Numbered from the stretch's first letter, positions 39,636-48,007 are shown. The stretch is 53,498 nucleotides of DNA from Streptomyces endocoffeicus (GCF_016741935.1 NZ_JAERRG010000047.1:1-53498); one strand, 5' to 3'. Notes: generated by a model from the sequence alone, not told the origin. Made by a program: numbers and translations.

Positions 39636-40193
39636 TCAGGTGATGCGGAAGGCGCCGGGGTCGGACGTGGCGCGGGCGGCCATCTGAGTGAAGCCCTGCC
39701 AGCTCCGCGCTCGCTGCTGGTGCCACCAGTTCGGCGCGGCCCCGTGCACGGTGGCAGTCTCGGCGGTCGCCGGTCCGACGGTTCCCGCGTCCTGGTGCGC
39801 CGGTGTCGGTGCTGCGGCGCCAACTCCCTGGGGGCGGGCGGCGAGTGGGCTGGGAAGGCTCACTTCGGTGTAGACGATGCGGTCACGGAGACTGATGCCG
39901 ATGTCGTCGACGCTGATGTGTAGTACGCGCCCCTCGGCATCGGTGATCCGGCCGAAGACCAGCACGTCCATCCCGTTCACCACGGATTCGGCGACGTGCT
40001 CGGCGACCTTGCGCCACACCGTGCACACGTAACGCAGGGCCTTCCCATCGGTCCAGGCTCCGCCCCGGGCGTCCCACACCCGGGGAACGGACTTCATACG
40101 GAACCGGGCGACAGCGATGCCGCTGTCGGTGAAGCGGATTTCGGGGTTGCCGATCACTGTGCCGGAGACCGGCACGGCGGGCTCACCAGGCAT
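39636..40193 (-). CDS. ssb: Single-stranded DNA-binding protein
   Basis: A 185-residue protein with an OB-fold of SSB type at residues 1-110: VSGTVIGNPEIRFTDSGIAV, ARFRMKSVPRVWDARGGAWT, ALRYVCTVWRKVAEHVAESV and GMDVLVFGRITDAEGRVLHI. The C-terminal half is a Pro/Ala/Gln linker, and the tail ends GAFRIT rather than the acidic DDDIPF tip. Contacts with chromosomal repair proteins may thus be missing. The start has GGGAGGAGG. The shared promoter lies only about 18 nt upstream of the coding start. Plasmid-borne ssb is a classic leading-region gene. The 255 bp downstream (39381-39635) hold no firm gene. Confidence 0.9.
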   Translation of the reverse strand: MPGEPAVPVSGTVIGNPEIRFTDSGIAVARFRMKSVPRVWDARGGAWTDGKALRYVCTVWRKVAEHVAESVVNGMDVLVFGRITDAEGRVLHISVDDIGISLRDRIVYTEVSLPSPLAARPQGVGAAAPTPAHQDAGTVGPATAETATVHGAAPNWWHQQRARSWQGFTQMAARATSDPGAFRIT

Positions 40194-40217
40194 GAGAACC
40201 TCCTCCCTAGTGAAATC

Positions 40218-40258
40218 ATAATAGTGGAAGCTCTGGGATTGTGAACCCCCGCCTGACC
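40218..40258 (-). promoter_or_regulatory. Shared promoter, site 1 (ssb)
   Basis: On the minus strand: GGTCAG, then TTCACA (-35, complement of 40240-40245), 16 bp, TATTAT (-10, complement of 40218-40223). The -10 is preceded by TTCCAC. The leader to the ssb ATG would be about 18 nt, the shortest of the set and the only one without a stem-loop. Confidence 0.75.
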
Positions 40259-40262
40259 AGGC

Positions 40263-40952
40263 CTATGACCCTTCCGGGTCCTCCCGTTTGACCCGGTTCT
40301 CCTCCCTGATGCGCCGCAGACGGTTGATAGTGACCGGGTCGTGTGCCAGCGCGCGGACATCGTCGAGCAGGCCGTTGAGAAGCTGGAAGTACCGGGTGGG
40401 AGTCAGCCCCAGATGCTCCCGGATGGCGCGGTCTCGCGCCCCCGGTGTGCGGAAGCCCCGTGCGGCCATACGGATGATCGCCTGGTCGTGGTCGCTCAGC
40501 GGATTTCCGGCCCGGCCCAGTCGCGCGTCCTTGTCGGGTTTGATGAGCCCTGCTGCGCAGCAGATGACACCATCGGCTGGCGGCGCGCAGACGTCTGTGT
40601 CCCCCTGCCGGGCTGCGGGAGCGATGAGCAAGGGTGCGGCAGCAGGATGAGGGTCACAGACCCCCCAGGGGGTGACGGAGAGGACGACGACCGGTCCGGG
40701 TTGGTCAGCCAGCAACTCGCAGACCCCGCACGTGCAGTGGCGGTCATACGGCATCGGTTCGGCCTCGTAGGGAGCGTTGAAGTAATCGGGCTGCAGTCCG
40801 TCGAAGGAAGCGAGGACCAGGTCGCCGGTTGCGACGTGATCGGCTCGCACGATGCAGATCCGCCGGGCGTCGGCCTCGACCCGGACGCGGTCCTCGTTCG
40901 CAACCCGGCGCGTGACGATCAGCGGTGGAAACACGACGTGCTGGGTGGTCAT
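40263..40952 (-). CDS. Protein with C-terminal DUF3263 (HTH-like) domain
   Basis: A 229-residue protein. The C-terminal 75 residues match DUF3263: LSDHDQAIIRMAARGFRTPG, ARDRAIREHLGLTPTRYFQL, LNGLLDDVRALAHDPVTINR. This is a small actinobacterial helix-turn-helix domain. The N-terminal part is specific to this protein and includes a possible metal site (CTCGVCELLADQPG). It lacks the shared promoter and is upstream of ssb in the transcriptional order. Putative DNA-binding protein, role unknown. Confidence 0.72.
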   Translation of the reverse strand: MTTQHVVFPPLIVTRRVANEDRVRVEADARRICIVRADHVATGDLVLASFDGLQPDYFNAPYEAEPMPYDRHCTCGVCELLADQPGPVVVLSVTPWGVCDPHPAAAPLLIAPAARQGDTDVCAPPADGVICCAAGLIKPDKDARLGRAGNPLSDHDQAIIRMAARGFRTPGARDRAIREHLGLTPTRYFQLLNGLLDDVRALAHDPVTINRLRRIREENRVKREDPEGS

Positions 40953-41022
40953 GGCGTGCCTTTCGCATGGTTGTGGTCGGTGAGCCTGTGCGTAGAGGAC
41001 GGGAGGCGCTGCCGAGTCGTGG

Positions 41023-42018
41023 TCACTCTGCTGCAGGAGGGCACTGCCGCTCGTGCGCGGCGGGCGCAGCGTGCCCGGTGGCTGCGGACAGGTTCAGCAG
41101 TGAGGCGGCGGAGCGCGTGGTCGCGATGAGATCCGCCTGCCCGACGAGGCGATCGCGGTGAGACCGGATCTTGCGGCGCTGGGCCTCGGCCTGCTGGTGG
41201 GCGTCGGGGGTGACCAGCACGTCGGCACACGCGATCACGACGTTCGGCCCCAGGTCCCAGATGGCGGCGTTGACCGCGCAGCAGGCGGCGGCGAGAGGGT
41301 CGATCTCGACCATTGACCAGCCGTAGTCATGCGGATTCAGGCCCCTGCGGCGGAGGTGCTGGGCGGTGGCGCGGAAGATCCCGCCGGTGCTGGCCGCTAC
41401 CTCGTAGAACCATCGTCCAGGCTCCGGAGCGTCTACCTCTCGTACGGTGAACTGGCTGAACAGCGCAGCAACGTCGGGCGGCGTGTGGTGTTCACCCATG
41501 GCCTTGCGCGCGCCATGAGAACGCAGTTCTTCCAGCGCGCGGCCGAGCAGGTCAGCTCGTGCCCGGCCCCAGGGATCCGGGGCACCTGTCAGCTCCAGCT
41601 GCCCGGCACGAACGGCGGCCTGAGCGGTGGCATGGATGGCTTCGACGGTTTCCGCCGGTGGCGTGCTGCTTGTGAGCCAGGCGTGGAGCGGTTGAGCCCA
41701 CACAACGAGTTCGGGGTGCACGATCCATTGCAGTGACCACACCCGTTCCAGGAGGGCCAGCAGTTCCTGGGGCGCGAGAGTCAGCAGACGGGCGCTGACG
41801 TCCGGTCCCTCCGGTGGCTGTGTCACCTGGGCGAGAGTGGCCACCACTCCAAGAGGGATCTCGATGGAGACACCACCGCGGTCTCGGTGCCAGGCGGCAG
41901 CGGCACCTTCGGCGACATGAGCGACGAGCTGTTCCGTGGTTGTGCCGTGCTCTCGGCGAGGACGGAGGAAGCGCTCGGCGGCGGTGCCTACCTCATTCTG
42001 GGAATCGGGTTGGTCCAT
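41023..42018 (-). CDS. N-6 DNA methylase-like protein without its catalytic motif
   Basis: Start at ATG 42018 (GGAG upstream); 331 residues. The N6_Mtase fold is apparent: MGEHHTPPDVAALFSQF corresponds to the YTP..V..L helix, FYEVAASTGGIFRATAQHLR to motif I (usually DPxxGTGG), and DYGWSMVEIDPLAAACCAVN to motif II. The catalytic NPPY/F that should follow GD.L is missing. After VIACADVLVTPD the sequence reads RDRLVGQADLIATTRSAASL. It is therefore probably inactive as a methylase. A DNA-binding, decoy or anti-restriction role is possible but unproven. Confidence 0.75.
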   Translation of the reverse strand: MDQPDSQNEVGTAAERFLRPRREHGTTTEQLVAHVAEGAAAAWHRDRGGVSIEIPLGVVATLAQVTQPPEGPDVSARLLTLAPQELLALLERVWSLQWIVHPELVVWAQPLHAWLTSSTPPAETVEAIHATAQAAVRAGQLELTGAPDPWGRARADLLGRALEELRSHGARKAMGEHHTPPDVAALFSQFTVREVDAPEPGRWFYEVAASTGGIFRATAQHLRRRGLNPHDYGWSMVEIDPLAAACCAVNAAIWDLGPNVVIACADVLVTPDAHQQAEAQRRKIRSHRDRLVGQADLIATTRSAASLLNLSAATGHAAPAAHERQCPPAAE

Positions 42019-42132
42019 AGCAGTGTCTCCGGATCGGGCAGGCACGCCTGAGAAGCGGCCGATGAGACGCAACAGAAGCGAGGGGCGGGGCCGTCCGCGC
42101 GGCGGACCACGCGGACGACCGACGGGATGGGG

Positions 42133-42480
42133 CTACAGGACCTTGCACGTGGAGGCGGGGACGCGCACCCGATGCCTCTTCGTCTCCGAGGGGATCTCCC
42201 TGTGGAACGAGTACTCGGTGGTGGACCGCTCATCCAGCAGGACGGTCGCGATGATCTGCTTCCGCTTGCGCTTCACCTCCTCGACCTCTCCCTCGAGCCC
42301 GTTGAGGAAGCCGGGCCTCAAGTCGAACAGGCGCACGACCATGCCTTTGGTGACCTCGGCGGCACGGGCGTTACGCAGGGTCTCGATACGCTGGTTGGCC
42401 GCCGCGAACACCTTATGGACGCCGTCCTCGTCGGCCTGGTTGAGGATGAAGTTGATGACCGATGCGAGCGTGGCACTCAT
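42133..42480 (-). CDS. Small protein, unknown function
   Basis: A 115-residue protein from ATG 42480 with AAGGAAGAG upstream. The N-terminus is helical (ASVINFILNQADEDGVHKVF, AAANQRIETLRNARAA). The C-terminal half is beta-rich and basic: KGMVVRLFDLRPGFLNGLEG, EVEEVKRKRKQIIATVLLDE and the tail KRHRVRVPASTCKVL. The second half reads like a small SH3/KOW-type barrel that might bind nucleic acid. That is speculative. Confidence 0.65.
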   Translation of the reverse strand: MSATLASVINFILNQADEDGVHKVFAAANQRIETLRNARAAEVTKGMVVRLFDLRPGFLNGLEGEVEEVKRKRKQIIATVLLDERSTTEYSFHREIPSETKRHRVRVPASTCKVL

Positions 42481-42575
42481 GGTGATCTCTTCCTTATTTG
42501 GTGATGGTGCGGTCCGATGGACCGCCGGGACGACTGAGCGGGAAGTTGGTTGCGGGTGCGGGATGACCGTGCGGT

Positions 42576-42932
42576 TCAGGTGTCGGGGTTCCTGTGCCGC
42601 TGAGCGGGGCTGCCGTTCGTCTGGCTGTCCCAGTGCTGAGCGAGAAGGCGGGTAGCTGCGTCCCGCTCCTCGCGTGTCGGGAAGGCATGCACGGTGACGT
42701 CGCCGTGGATGTTCGTAGCGAGACCGAAGGCTCGGTCCACGTCGCAGTGGGCGGCGATTTGGTGCGGCCAGACGCCCAAGGGACGGGTGTCCCAGTACGC
42801 GACGGCTGTCCAGCCGGTCTCCGGCAGGAGATCGATCCAGGGGAAGCCGGACAGGGGCCCCCACCGATCCGCAGGAAGGTCCGGGAGCAGGGCCTGGAGC
42901 GGGGGGTGGTCACGGATGTCGGGGTCGGACAT
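42576..42932 (-). CDS. Small protein, unknown function
   Basis: A 118-residue protein from ATG 42932 with GGAGAAC upstream. Trp-rich N-terminal half (RWGPLSGFPWIDLLPETGWT, AVAYWDTRPLGVWPHQIAAH), then IHGDVTVHAFPTREERDAAT. No family recognised. It is downstream of the ParB-like gene and separated from it by a GC-rich hairpin (42965-43006). Confidence 0.6.
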   Translation of the reverse strand: MSDPDIRDHPPLQALLPDLPADRWGPLSGFPWIDLLPETGWTAVAYWDTRPLGVWPHQIAAHCDVDRAFGLATNIHGDVTVHAFPTREERDAATRLLAQHWDSQTNGSPAQRHRNPDT

Positions 42933-42964
42933 GGCTGTTCTCCAAGAGGCGCAGGGGGGGGGAC

Positions 42965-43006
42965 GGCCCCCGGCTGCTCCGGGCAGGAAGCGCCGGGCCG
43001 GGGGCC
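42965..43006 (-). terminator. GC-rich hairpin downstream of the ParB-like gene
   Basis: GGCCCCCGGC and GCCGGGGGCC, a perfect 10-bp stem with 22 bases between that can form an inner pair. It lies 29 bp after the ParB-like stop, before the next gene's ribosome site. No T-run; possible terminator or processing site. Confidence 0.5.
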
Positions 43007-43034
43007 GATGGGAAGGCGGCGAGCGGGCGGCCGA

Positions 43035-44636
43035 TCAGGCGGTCTCAGAGGAGTCGGGACCGGCCGCAGACGCTCCGTCAGCGTCGGTCGGCTTCCCGGG
43101 CTTCGCCTCGGACTTGGTATCCGCGCGCTGCTGAACGTGCTTCGGGCGATGCGGAGCGAGGGCCTCTTGCTCGACCTCGGACAGCGTGTATCCCAGCGCT
43201 TCCAGGAACGCCAGCCACCGGGCCTGGTGGCCGAAGAGGTTGCGCCACGCGTTCTTCTCCCGAAGGTCGTACTCGAAGGCGGCGGCCACGCCCGCGAACA
43301 CCACGTGCATCTCCCGGGGCTTGCCGGTCCGCTCGACCAGATCCCCGAAGGGGTCGGAGCCGGAAGCCGTCCCACTCGCGTCGGCCTGGGGGTCCTTGAT
43401 TCCCAGGAATCGGGCGAGGTCCTCGGTCGGCTTCTTCTCCACCCACTTCTCGTAGTGATACGGGAGGCTGACGACGGTCCGCAGCGCGAGCTTGCGGGCC
43501 TCATCGGGCAGGGTCCGGCCCGCGCACAGCTTGGCGATGAAGTCCTTGCGCGGTCCCTGAGCGGCGACCCACGCCTTGTTGTGAGCGATCACCTTGCGCC
43601 GCTCGGCGGCCTGGACCTCATCCTCCGCTGTCCGGGGCTTCTTCGGCGCCGGGCGCACCTTGTGCCCGTGGGCGGCCGGGTCGGAGCAGTGCCACACGGG
43701 CTGCCCTTCGTCGTCCAGGCGCGCACTGTGACCCGGACACCCCGCGTGGTTCTCCCCGGTGAACGGGTTGCCCAGCGGCGTCGTCAGGTCCGTCAGGGGC
43801 TTGGACGGGTCCTTCTGCCCCCAGGAGTGGCGGGTCTCGAGCAGCGGGATCCCGGCCTCGGCGAGCTCCTTGACCGTCTGCTCACGGGCTTCGTTCTCGG
43901 CCTTGGTCTGACGGAGCTGGGCCATGATGTGATCCCAGTGACCTCGGCCGCCCTTGCCCTCCTTCTCGTCCTGGGCCTTGGCGGCCTCCAGCCTGCGCTG
44001 TGCGCCGGTCACGGACTCGACCTCGAACAGGTCGGCCATCTGCTCCAGATCCATGCCCTCGGCCGATGCGCTGCGCAGCGCGGCGTCGCTGAGCTGCGCC
44101 GCCTTGCGCGCGGTCTTGGCCGCGCCGCGCTTGAGGCCCATGGCCTGGCAGGCTTCCGTCTGCTCCACGTCGTTCATGTCCAGCAGACACAGTTCGACGG
44201 CCTGTACGGTGTCCCGCTCGCTCATCTGCTCGCGGTTCTTGTTCTCCGTGAGGGACAGGAACCGGGTCCACCCGTCACGGCCTACCAGGTCGTCGCGGAC
44301 GAACGCGCCGATCGTGCGCTCCGGCCGCTTGTCCGCCTTGGCGGTGGCATTGGCGATCTGCTGCGCCTGGACACGGCGCCATCCCTTGAAAGCCCCGTAG
44401 GTGCCGTCGGGACGCGGGCGGACGCTGATGGGCTCTTCGACGCCGAGTGCCTTGACGGAGGCGATCAGTTCGGGGTCCGCCTCGGTGTCGGTCGTGCGGG
44501 CGTTGCACTCGTCCCGGACGATGGCGGCGGGGTCGAGCTGGACGATCCGGCGCTCCTGCTCGTGCGCGGGAGGCGTGGTCTGCGCGGGCTGCGTGGCCTT
44601 GGCGGAAGACGGGCGGGGCGGCGTCTTGGTGGACAC
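43035..44636 (-). CDS. ParB/Srx-domain protein
   Basis: Start at GTG 44636 with AGGAGG seven bases upstream; 533 residues. ParB N-terminal domain: RIVQLDPAAIVRDECNARTT, ELIASVKALGVEEPISVRPR and GAFKGWRRVQAQQIANATAK (the G.RR..A motif). A HTH-like helical region follows (ENKNREQMSERDTVQAVELC, EQTEACQAMGLKRGAAKTAR). The long C-terminal extension has four or five cysteine/histidine residues (HAGCPGHSARLDDEGQPVWH, CSDPAAHGHK) that could bind zinc. There is no ParA beside it, so it is probably a leading-region ParB-like factor rather than a partition protein. It is expressed from shared promoter site 2. Confidence 0.82.
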   Translation of the reverse strand: MSTKTPPRPSSAKATQPAQTTPPAHEQERRIVQLDPAAIVRDECNARTTDTEADPELIASVKALGVEEPISVRPRPDGTYGAFKGWRRVQAQQIANATAKADKRPERTIGAFVRDDLVGRDGWTRFLSLTENKNREQMSERDTVQAVELCLLDMNDVEQTEACQAMGLKRGAAKTARKAAQLSDAALRSASAEGMDLEQMADLFEVESVTGAQRRLEAAKAQDEKEGKGGRGHWDHIMAQLRQTKAENEAREQTVKELAEAGIPLLETRHSWGQKDPSKPLTDLTTPLGNPFTGENHAGCPGHSARLDDEGQPVWHCSDPAAHGHKVRPAPKKPRTAEDEVQAAERRKVIAHNKAWVAAQGPRKDFIAKLCAGRTLPDEARKLALRTVVSLPYHYEKWVEKKPTEDLARFLGIKDPQADASGTASGSDPFGDLVERTGKPREMHVVFAGVAAAFEYDLREKNAWRNLFGHQARWLAFLEALGYTLSEVEQEALAPHRPKHVQQRADTKSEAKPGKPTDADGASAAGPDSSETA

Positions 44637-44687
44637 GGGTGCCTCCTGTCGATGGTGGGCGGTGTCGGCTTCGACCGACACATATTC

Positions 44688-44728
44688 ATAATAGTGGAAG
44701 ATCAGGGGAGGGGAATCCCCACCTGACC
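44688..44728 (-). promoter_or_regulatory. Shared promoter, site 2 (ParB-like gene)
   Basis: Minus strand: GGTCAG, TTCCCC as -35 (44710-44715), 16 bp, TATTAT as -10 (44688-44693) with TTCCAC before it. The transcript should begin almost exactly at a 7-bp stem-loop, GTGTCGG/CCGACAC (44662-44681). Confidence 0.75.
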
Positions 44729-44754
44729 TGCGGAAATCCCTTCCCTCGGCCCTC

Positions 44755-45414
44755 TCAGGACGCGCTCAGCTCTTCGAGAAAGGAACGGAACGCCGCTTCG
44801 CTCACGTACCCCTCATACAGAAACACCAGCTGCGCAGCCATCCCCATATCGTTGATGGACTTCGCCTTCTGCGCGGCCTGGCCGTGCGGCAGCTCGGCGG
44901 CGTCGCCGTCCGGTGTCTCGGGCATGTCCCTCCGGGCGGCCTGCAGCACGGCCTTGCCCAGCATCCCGCCGGTGACACCGACTTCCTGAGCGATCGCCAG
45001 CAGCCGGACCGACGCACCGGGCGGCGCGTCGGACAGAGAGGCACCGTCCGAAGCGAGCTGCTGCACTGCCGCGGGGGCCGGGCGTTTGAAGAGGGTGCCG
45101 GTCGGGCCGTGGCCGTGGCTGGTCCATCCGGCATCGAGCAGGTCGCGTTGCAGCCGGTCGGCAGCCAGGAACCAGGCACGCTTGTCGTGCGGCCCTTCCC
45201 ATGCACCGCCGGCGCCGGGCATCTGGTCGTCCTCGCCGATGACCGGTGCGATGAAGATGTAGTCCGGCCCCATGCCGGTCGGCCGCATGCACAGGCCGCG
45301 TCCGGCCTCCCAGCGCCGCGCGGTGAGCGCGTCGATGGCCGCGGTCTCGGTTGCGGTGCTCGTGGTGCCTCGGCCGACGTCGAGCATGGACCGGGGGACG
45401 TCACGATGGGACAT
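44755..45414 (-). CDS. Protein of unknown function
   Basis: A 219-residue protein from ATG 45414 with AAGGAGAA upstream. It contains EAGRGLCMRPTGMGPDYIFI, APVIGEDDQMPGAGGAWEGP and AWFLAADRLQRDLLDAGWTS. The C-terminal part is helical (RLLAIAQEVGVTGGMLGKAV, LQAARRDMPETPDGDAAELP). No known family. It has no copy of the shared promoter; the 186-bp gap upstream shows no clear promoter. Confidence 0.62.
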   Translation of the reverse strand: MSHRDVPRSMLDVGRGTTSTATETAAIDALTARRWEAGRGLCMRPTGMGPDYIFIAPVIGEDDQMPGAGGAWEGPHDKRAWFLAADRLQRDLLDAGWTSHGHGPTGTLFKRPAPAAVQQLASDGASLSDAPPGASVRLLAIAQEVGVTGGMLGKAVLQAARRDMPETPDGDAAELPHGQAAQKAKSINDMGMAAQLVFLYEGYVSEAAFRSFLEELSAS

Positions 45415-45600
45415 GGCAGGGTTCTCCTTTTGAATCCGGGATAGGTCTGGTTCCCGCTGGTCATGGTGTGGTCGTGGGCTCCCGGGCAAGGCGGGGCGAG
45501 CGGGGCTCGGTGCGCCGGGACGCGGTCAAGCACAGGGTGGGCGGTGCAGGTGCTGCGGTGGCAGCCCTCTTTCCCGTGGCCACGGGGAACGCTCCCTGGC

Positions 45601-45741
45601 TCATCGCGTATCGCGTGCGCTGCATCGGGGACAGACGGGCTCGGCTTGCCGGGAGAGGGGCCAGCCGGGCGTCAACTGCAATGCCTGGGCGTTCGTGCAG
45701 TCGTCGCGGCTACAGCGGATCTCATCAGCGACCGCGCGCAA
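45601..45741 (-). CDS. Small zinc-ribbon-like protein
   Basis: A short frame with paired cysteines, EIRCSRDDCTNAQALQL and EPVCPRCSARDTR (C-x4-C and C-x2-C), ending in TGA at 45601. No ATG or GTG start is available. TTG 45741 (overlapping the preceding gene's end) is the only reasonable one, so translation may depend on coupling. The spacing of the cysteines fits a zinc ribbon. Confidence 0.42.
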   Translation of the reverse strand: MRAVADEIRCSRDDCTNAQALQLTPGWPLSRQAEPVCPRCSARDTR

Positions 45742-46069
45742 TGCCGGGGTCGGCGGTGAGCACGCCGAGCACGGCCCGGACGGCAGCCCGGGTCTGGCCC
45801 GACGCCTTCGTCCATCCCAGGGCCTGCACCGCGAGGGTGATCGCCGACTCGGGGACGTCCTCCCGGTACCCGACGCGGTACAGGTACAGCGCAACGGCGG
45901 TTGCCACGCGCGTGCGGTTGTAGGTCTCGGACTCCACACCGGTCGCGTCCGGAAGCTGGATCCGGGCGATCGGCGGGAGAGACGGGCGGCGGGCAAAGGC
46001 GCGGTAGACGCGGACCGGGATGCGGCGCGCCAGGGCGCCGAGCGTGTGGAGCAGCACGGGTTCCTCCAT
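45725..46069 (-). CDS. Small protein, unknown function
   Basis: A 114-residue protein from ATG 46069. Central region RIPVRVYRAFARRPSLPPIA, RVATAVALYLYRVGYREDVP, ITLAVQALGWTKASGQTRAA. It appears helical and globular. There is no clear ribosome site; the gene begins about 49 bp after the upstream stop, so coupling is possible. No known family. Confidence 0.55.
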   Translation of the reverse strand: MEEPVLLHTLGALARRIPVRVYRAFARRPSLPPIARIQLPDATGVESETYNRTRVATAVALYLYRVGYREDVPESAITLAVQALGWTKASGQTRAAVRAVLGVLTADPGIARGR

Positions 46070-46117
46070 GCGGTTGTCGGGTGCCGGACCCGCGCTGATG
46101 GCGAGTCCGGCAGCAGG

Positions 46118-46513
46118 TCAGCTGCTGGTTCCGGCCTCCTCCGCGTGGCACGAGCGGGCCCAGTCGGTTACGGTCTCCCAGCCGTCCGTCGAGTCCCTCA
46201 GCCCCTGGAGCAGGCGCACGATGTCGACGGCGCTCCCCGCGTCCTCGGGGGTATCGGTCTCAGCGGCCCTCAGGAGTTCCTCCGGGGTGACGGACCGCTC
46301 GTCGGCCAGGTGGAACAGGTCGGTGATCAGGTCCCGGGTGACCTCTTCAGCGGGTTCGTTCTGCTGGTCAGTGGCCTCGGCATAGGAGGCCAGCGTTTTC
46401 CCTGCGCGGTGAGCGCGCTCGCCGACGCTGCATGTCGCGTTGAGCCCACCGTTGGCCTGGAAGTGATCGAGCGCGCTCTGTGCGTACTCGGCGCATTCTG
46501 CTGGCGATGACAT
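46118..46513 (-). CDS. Small acidic protein, unknown function
   Basis: A 131-residue acidic protein from ATG 46513 with GGAGAAC upstream. It contains CAEYAQSALDHFQANGGLNA, VGERAHRAGKTLASYAEATD and EEVTRDLITDLFHLADERSV; the C-terminal tail ends SCHAEEAGTSS. Overall helical. Expressed from shared promoter site 3. Small acidic proteins are common among plasmid leading-region and anti-restriction factors, but no specific match is seen. Confidence 0.65.
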   Translation of the reverse strand: MSSPAECAEYAQSALDHFQANGGLNATCSVGERAHRAGKTLASYAEATDQQNEPAEEVTRDLITDLFHLADERSVTPEELLRAAETDTPEDAGSAVDIVRLLQGLRDSTDGWETVTDWARSCHAEEAGTSS

Positions 46514-46578
46514 CGGAGTTCTCCGTACCTGATCCGGGACAGAAGGGCGGGGAGGCGGCGATTCCGCCCCGCGTGTTC

Positions 46579-46620
46579 ATAATGGTGGAAGTTACGTTGC
46601 GGGCAACCCCCGCTATGACC
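46579..46620 (-). promoter_or_regulatory. Shared promoter, site 3
   Basis: Minus strand: GGTCAT, TTGCCC (-35, 46601-46606), 16 bp, CATTAT (-10, 46579-46584) with TTCCAC before it. It differs from the others by one base in the -10. A stem-loop GCGGGG/CCCCGC (46547-46572) starts 7 nt downstream. Confidence 0.72.
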
Positions 46621-46638
46621 TGAGCGCTTGCGTGCCGG

Positions 46639-47199
46639 TCACGCCTTCGGCTTCTTCCTCGTCCGGTGCTGGTGCCCACAGGGGAAGCCGTCGGTTTCAT
46701 GGCCGACCAGTGATACGTAGGCGCCGTGCACGCGGCCGCGCGCAAAGCGCACTTCGTCACCCCGCCGCGTATCGGGGGAGGCGTTCACTCGGGCGAGCCA
46801 GGCGCTCCATTCACGGGGGCTCGTGGGGCGTACGTGCAGGCTGAGGACGTCGTCGGCGATCGCTCGACAGATGATGACGTCCTCCAGGGCGTGAAGTTCC
46901 GCACGAGCCGTACCTGCTGGCGTGCCGGGCCCCGGAGGGGTGTAGCAGCTGGTGCACGGGTACTTGCTCTCGGCGCTCCAGAAAGAGGCCATGTGCAGCC
47001 CTGTGTGCTCGTCGTACCCCAGCGGTGCCATGTGAAGACCGTGATGGCCCAGGTTGAGCTCGCAGAACGCCAGACCGCGCGTGTGCCTGTTGCGGCACGG
47101 CCCGGGGTCGGTGTCGTCGATGAGAGCCTGAATGGCGGCCTGCGGCATGCCGGTCTGGGCAAGGCGGCCGGCCAGGCGCTGGATGGCATCGGTGGACAC
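46639..47199 (-). CDS. Protein of unknown function with Cys/His-rich region
   Basis: Start at GTG 47199 (GAGAGAGG upstream); 186 residues. A helical N-terminus (STDAIQRLAGRLAQTGMPQA) is followed by a Cys/His-rich segment: GPCRNRHTRGLAFCELNLGH, HGLHMAPLGYDEHTGLHM, KYPCTSCYTPPGPGTPAG. Then comes a small globular domain ending ETDGFPCGHQHRTRKKPKA. The cysteine and histidine pairs suggest a metal-binding site. No family recognised. Expressed from shared promoter site 4. Confidence 0.65.
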   Translation of the reverse strand: MSTDAIQRLAGRLAQTGMPQAAIQALIDDTDPGPCRNRHTRGLAFCELNLGHHGLHMAPLGYDEHTGLHMASFWSAESKYPCTSCYTPPGPGTPAGTARAELHALEDVIICRAIADDVLSLHVRPTSPREWSAWLARVNASPDTRRGDEVRFARGRVHGAYVSLVGHETDGFPCGHQHRTRKKPKA

Positions 47200-47227
47200 G
47201 TCGGCCTCTCTCGGGTGGTCTGGGGAA

Positions 47228-47260
47228 GGGAGGGCGGCCGGGCAGCACTGCCGCCCTCCC
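47228..47260 (-). promoter_or_regulatory. 5' leader stem-loop under site 4
   Basis: GGGAGGGCGGC, eleven bases, GCCGCCCTCCC: a perfect 11-bp stem between the -10 at 47271 and the coding start at 47199. It is the strongest of the leader hairpins in the shared-promoter set. Confidence 0.65.
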
Positions 47261-47270
47261 AACAATATCC

Positions 47271-47310
47271 ATAATAGTGGAATTTAATTTCGGGGTAACC
47301 CCCCCTGACC
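47271..47310 (-). promoter_or_regulatory. Shared promoter, site 4
   Basis: Minus strand: GGTCAG, TTACCC (-35, 47293-47298), 16 bp, TATTAT (-10, 47271-47276) with TTCCAC before it. Directly upstream is the stop of the preceding gene (47318), so the promoter fills the intergenic space. Confidence 0.75.
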
Positions 47311-47317
47311 AGGGGAT

Positions 47318-47950
47318 TTACCCTGCTGAATCGCCTTTCCGCGTGCACCAGCCATCCAGGGACGCCATCCCGCGCAAGGCGTGTTCCGCCTCCTCGGGTA
47401 ACGCGTGGATCTCCAGCTCGACCGAGTCGCCCCGTGGTCCGACGGTGGCCCAAATACGGCCCGTGAACGCCGAGTCTTCAAGATCCTCGCGCCGATGGAA
47501 GCTCACCGTCGTGTACCGGGGCCTCGGGTACTCCGGATTTACGGACGCGCCCGGAAGCAGCCTCGCCAGTCTCTGCACCACCGCGCGACGGGCCCGTTGC
47601 TCCGCCTCCTGCGCAGCCTTCTCAAGCCCGGCTATCTCCAGCGCCTCCGCATGTTGGGGCAGCAGCCTGCGCCGGATGTGATCAGCGACGTGCTTCGGAG
47701 CCAGCGCGCTCACCCGGATACTCGGGGACTTCACCGATGCGTCGCCCGGCAGCTGTGCCCAGACACGCAGACGAGGGTCATCGTCCTTCACGAGGTCCAG
47801 CGCGCGGCCGTCACCGTCCACGATCCGCGTGGCCGTCCAGACATGCTGCGGCAACGGCTCAACGCGGCACTGAGGGTCCAGGAGCGGGGCGATCTCCTCG
47901 GCGTACTGGTCGAGGTCAGCCTGGCTATCGAGGCTCCGCGGTTCATTCAC
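47318..47950 (-). CDS. Protein of unknown function
   Basis: Start at GTG 47950 with GGGAG upstream; 210 residues. It contains LDQYAEEIAPLLDPQCRVEP, DGDGRALDLVKDDDPRLRVW, a helical middle (AEALEIAGLEKAAQEAEQRA, RRAVVQRLARLLPGASV) and a C-terminal beta region (GRIWATVGPRGDSVELEIHA). No family recognised. It lies 57 bp downstream of the next gene and may share its transcript. Confidence 0.62.
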   Translation of the reverse strand: MNEPRSLDSQADLDQYAEEIAPLLDPQCRVEPLPQHVWTATRIVDGDGRALDLVKDDDPRLRVWAQLPGDASVKSPSIRVSALAPKHVADHIRRRLLPQHAEALEIAGLEKAAQEAEQRARRAVVQRLARLLPGASVNPEYPRPRYTTVSFHRREDLEDSAFTGRIWATVGPRGDSVELEIHALPEEAEHALRGMASLDGWCTRKGDSAG

Positions 47951-48007
47951 GGCGCACTCCCTTCCAGTCGTAGGGCTGGTGTCGGCATGAGGACGGCAGC
48001 TCAGCAC

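Noticed and set aside
42594..44726. 710-codon plus-strand ORF opposite the ParB-like gene
   Set aside because: Gly/Arg/Leu-rich translation with no motifs, antisense to a gene with clear ParB motifs, ribosome site and promoter. A typical GC3 shadow.
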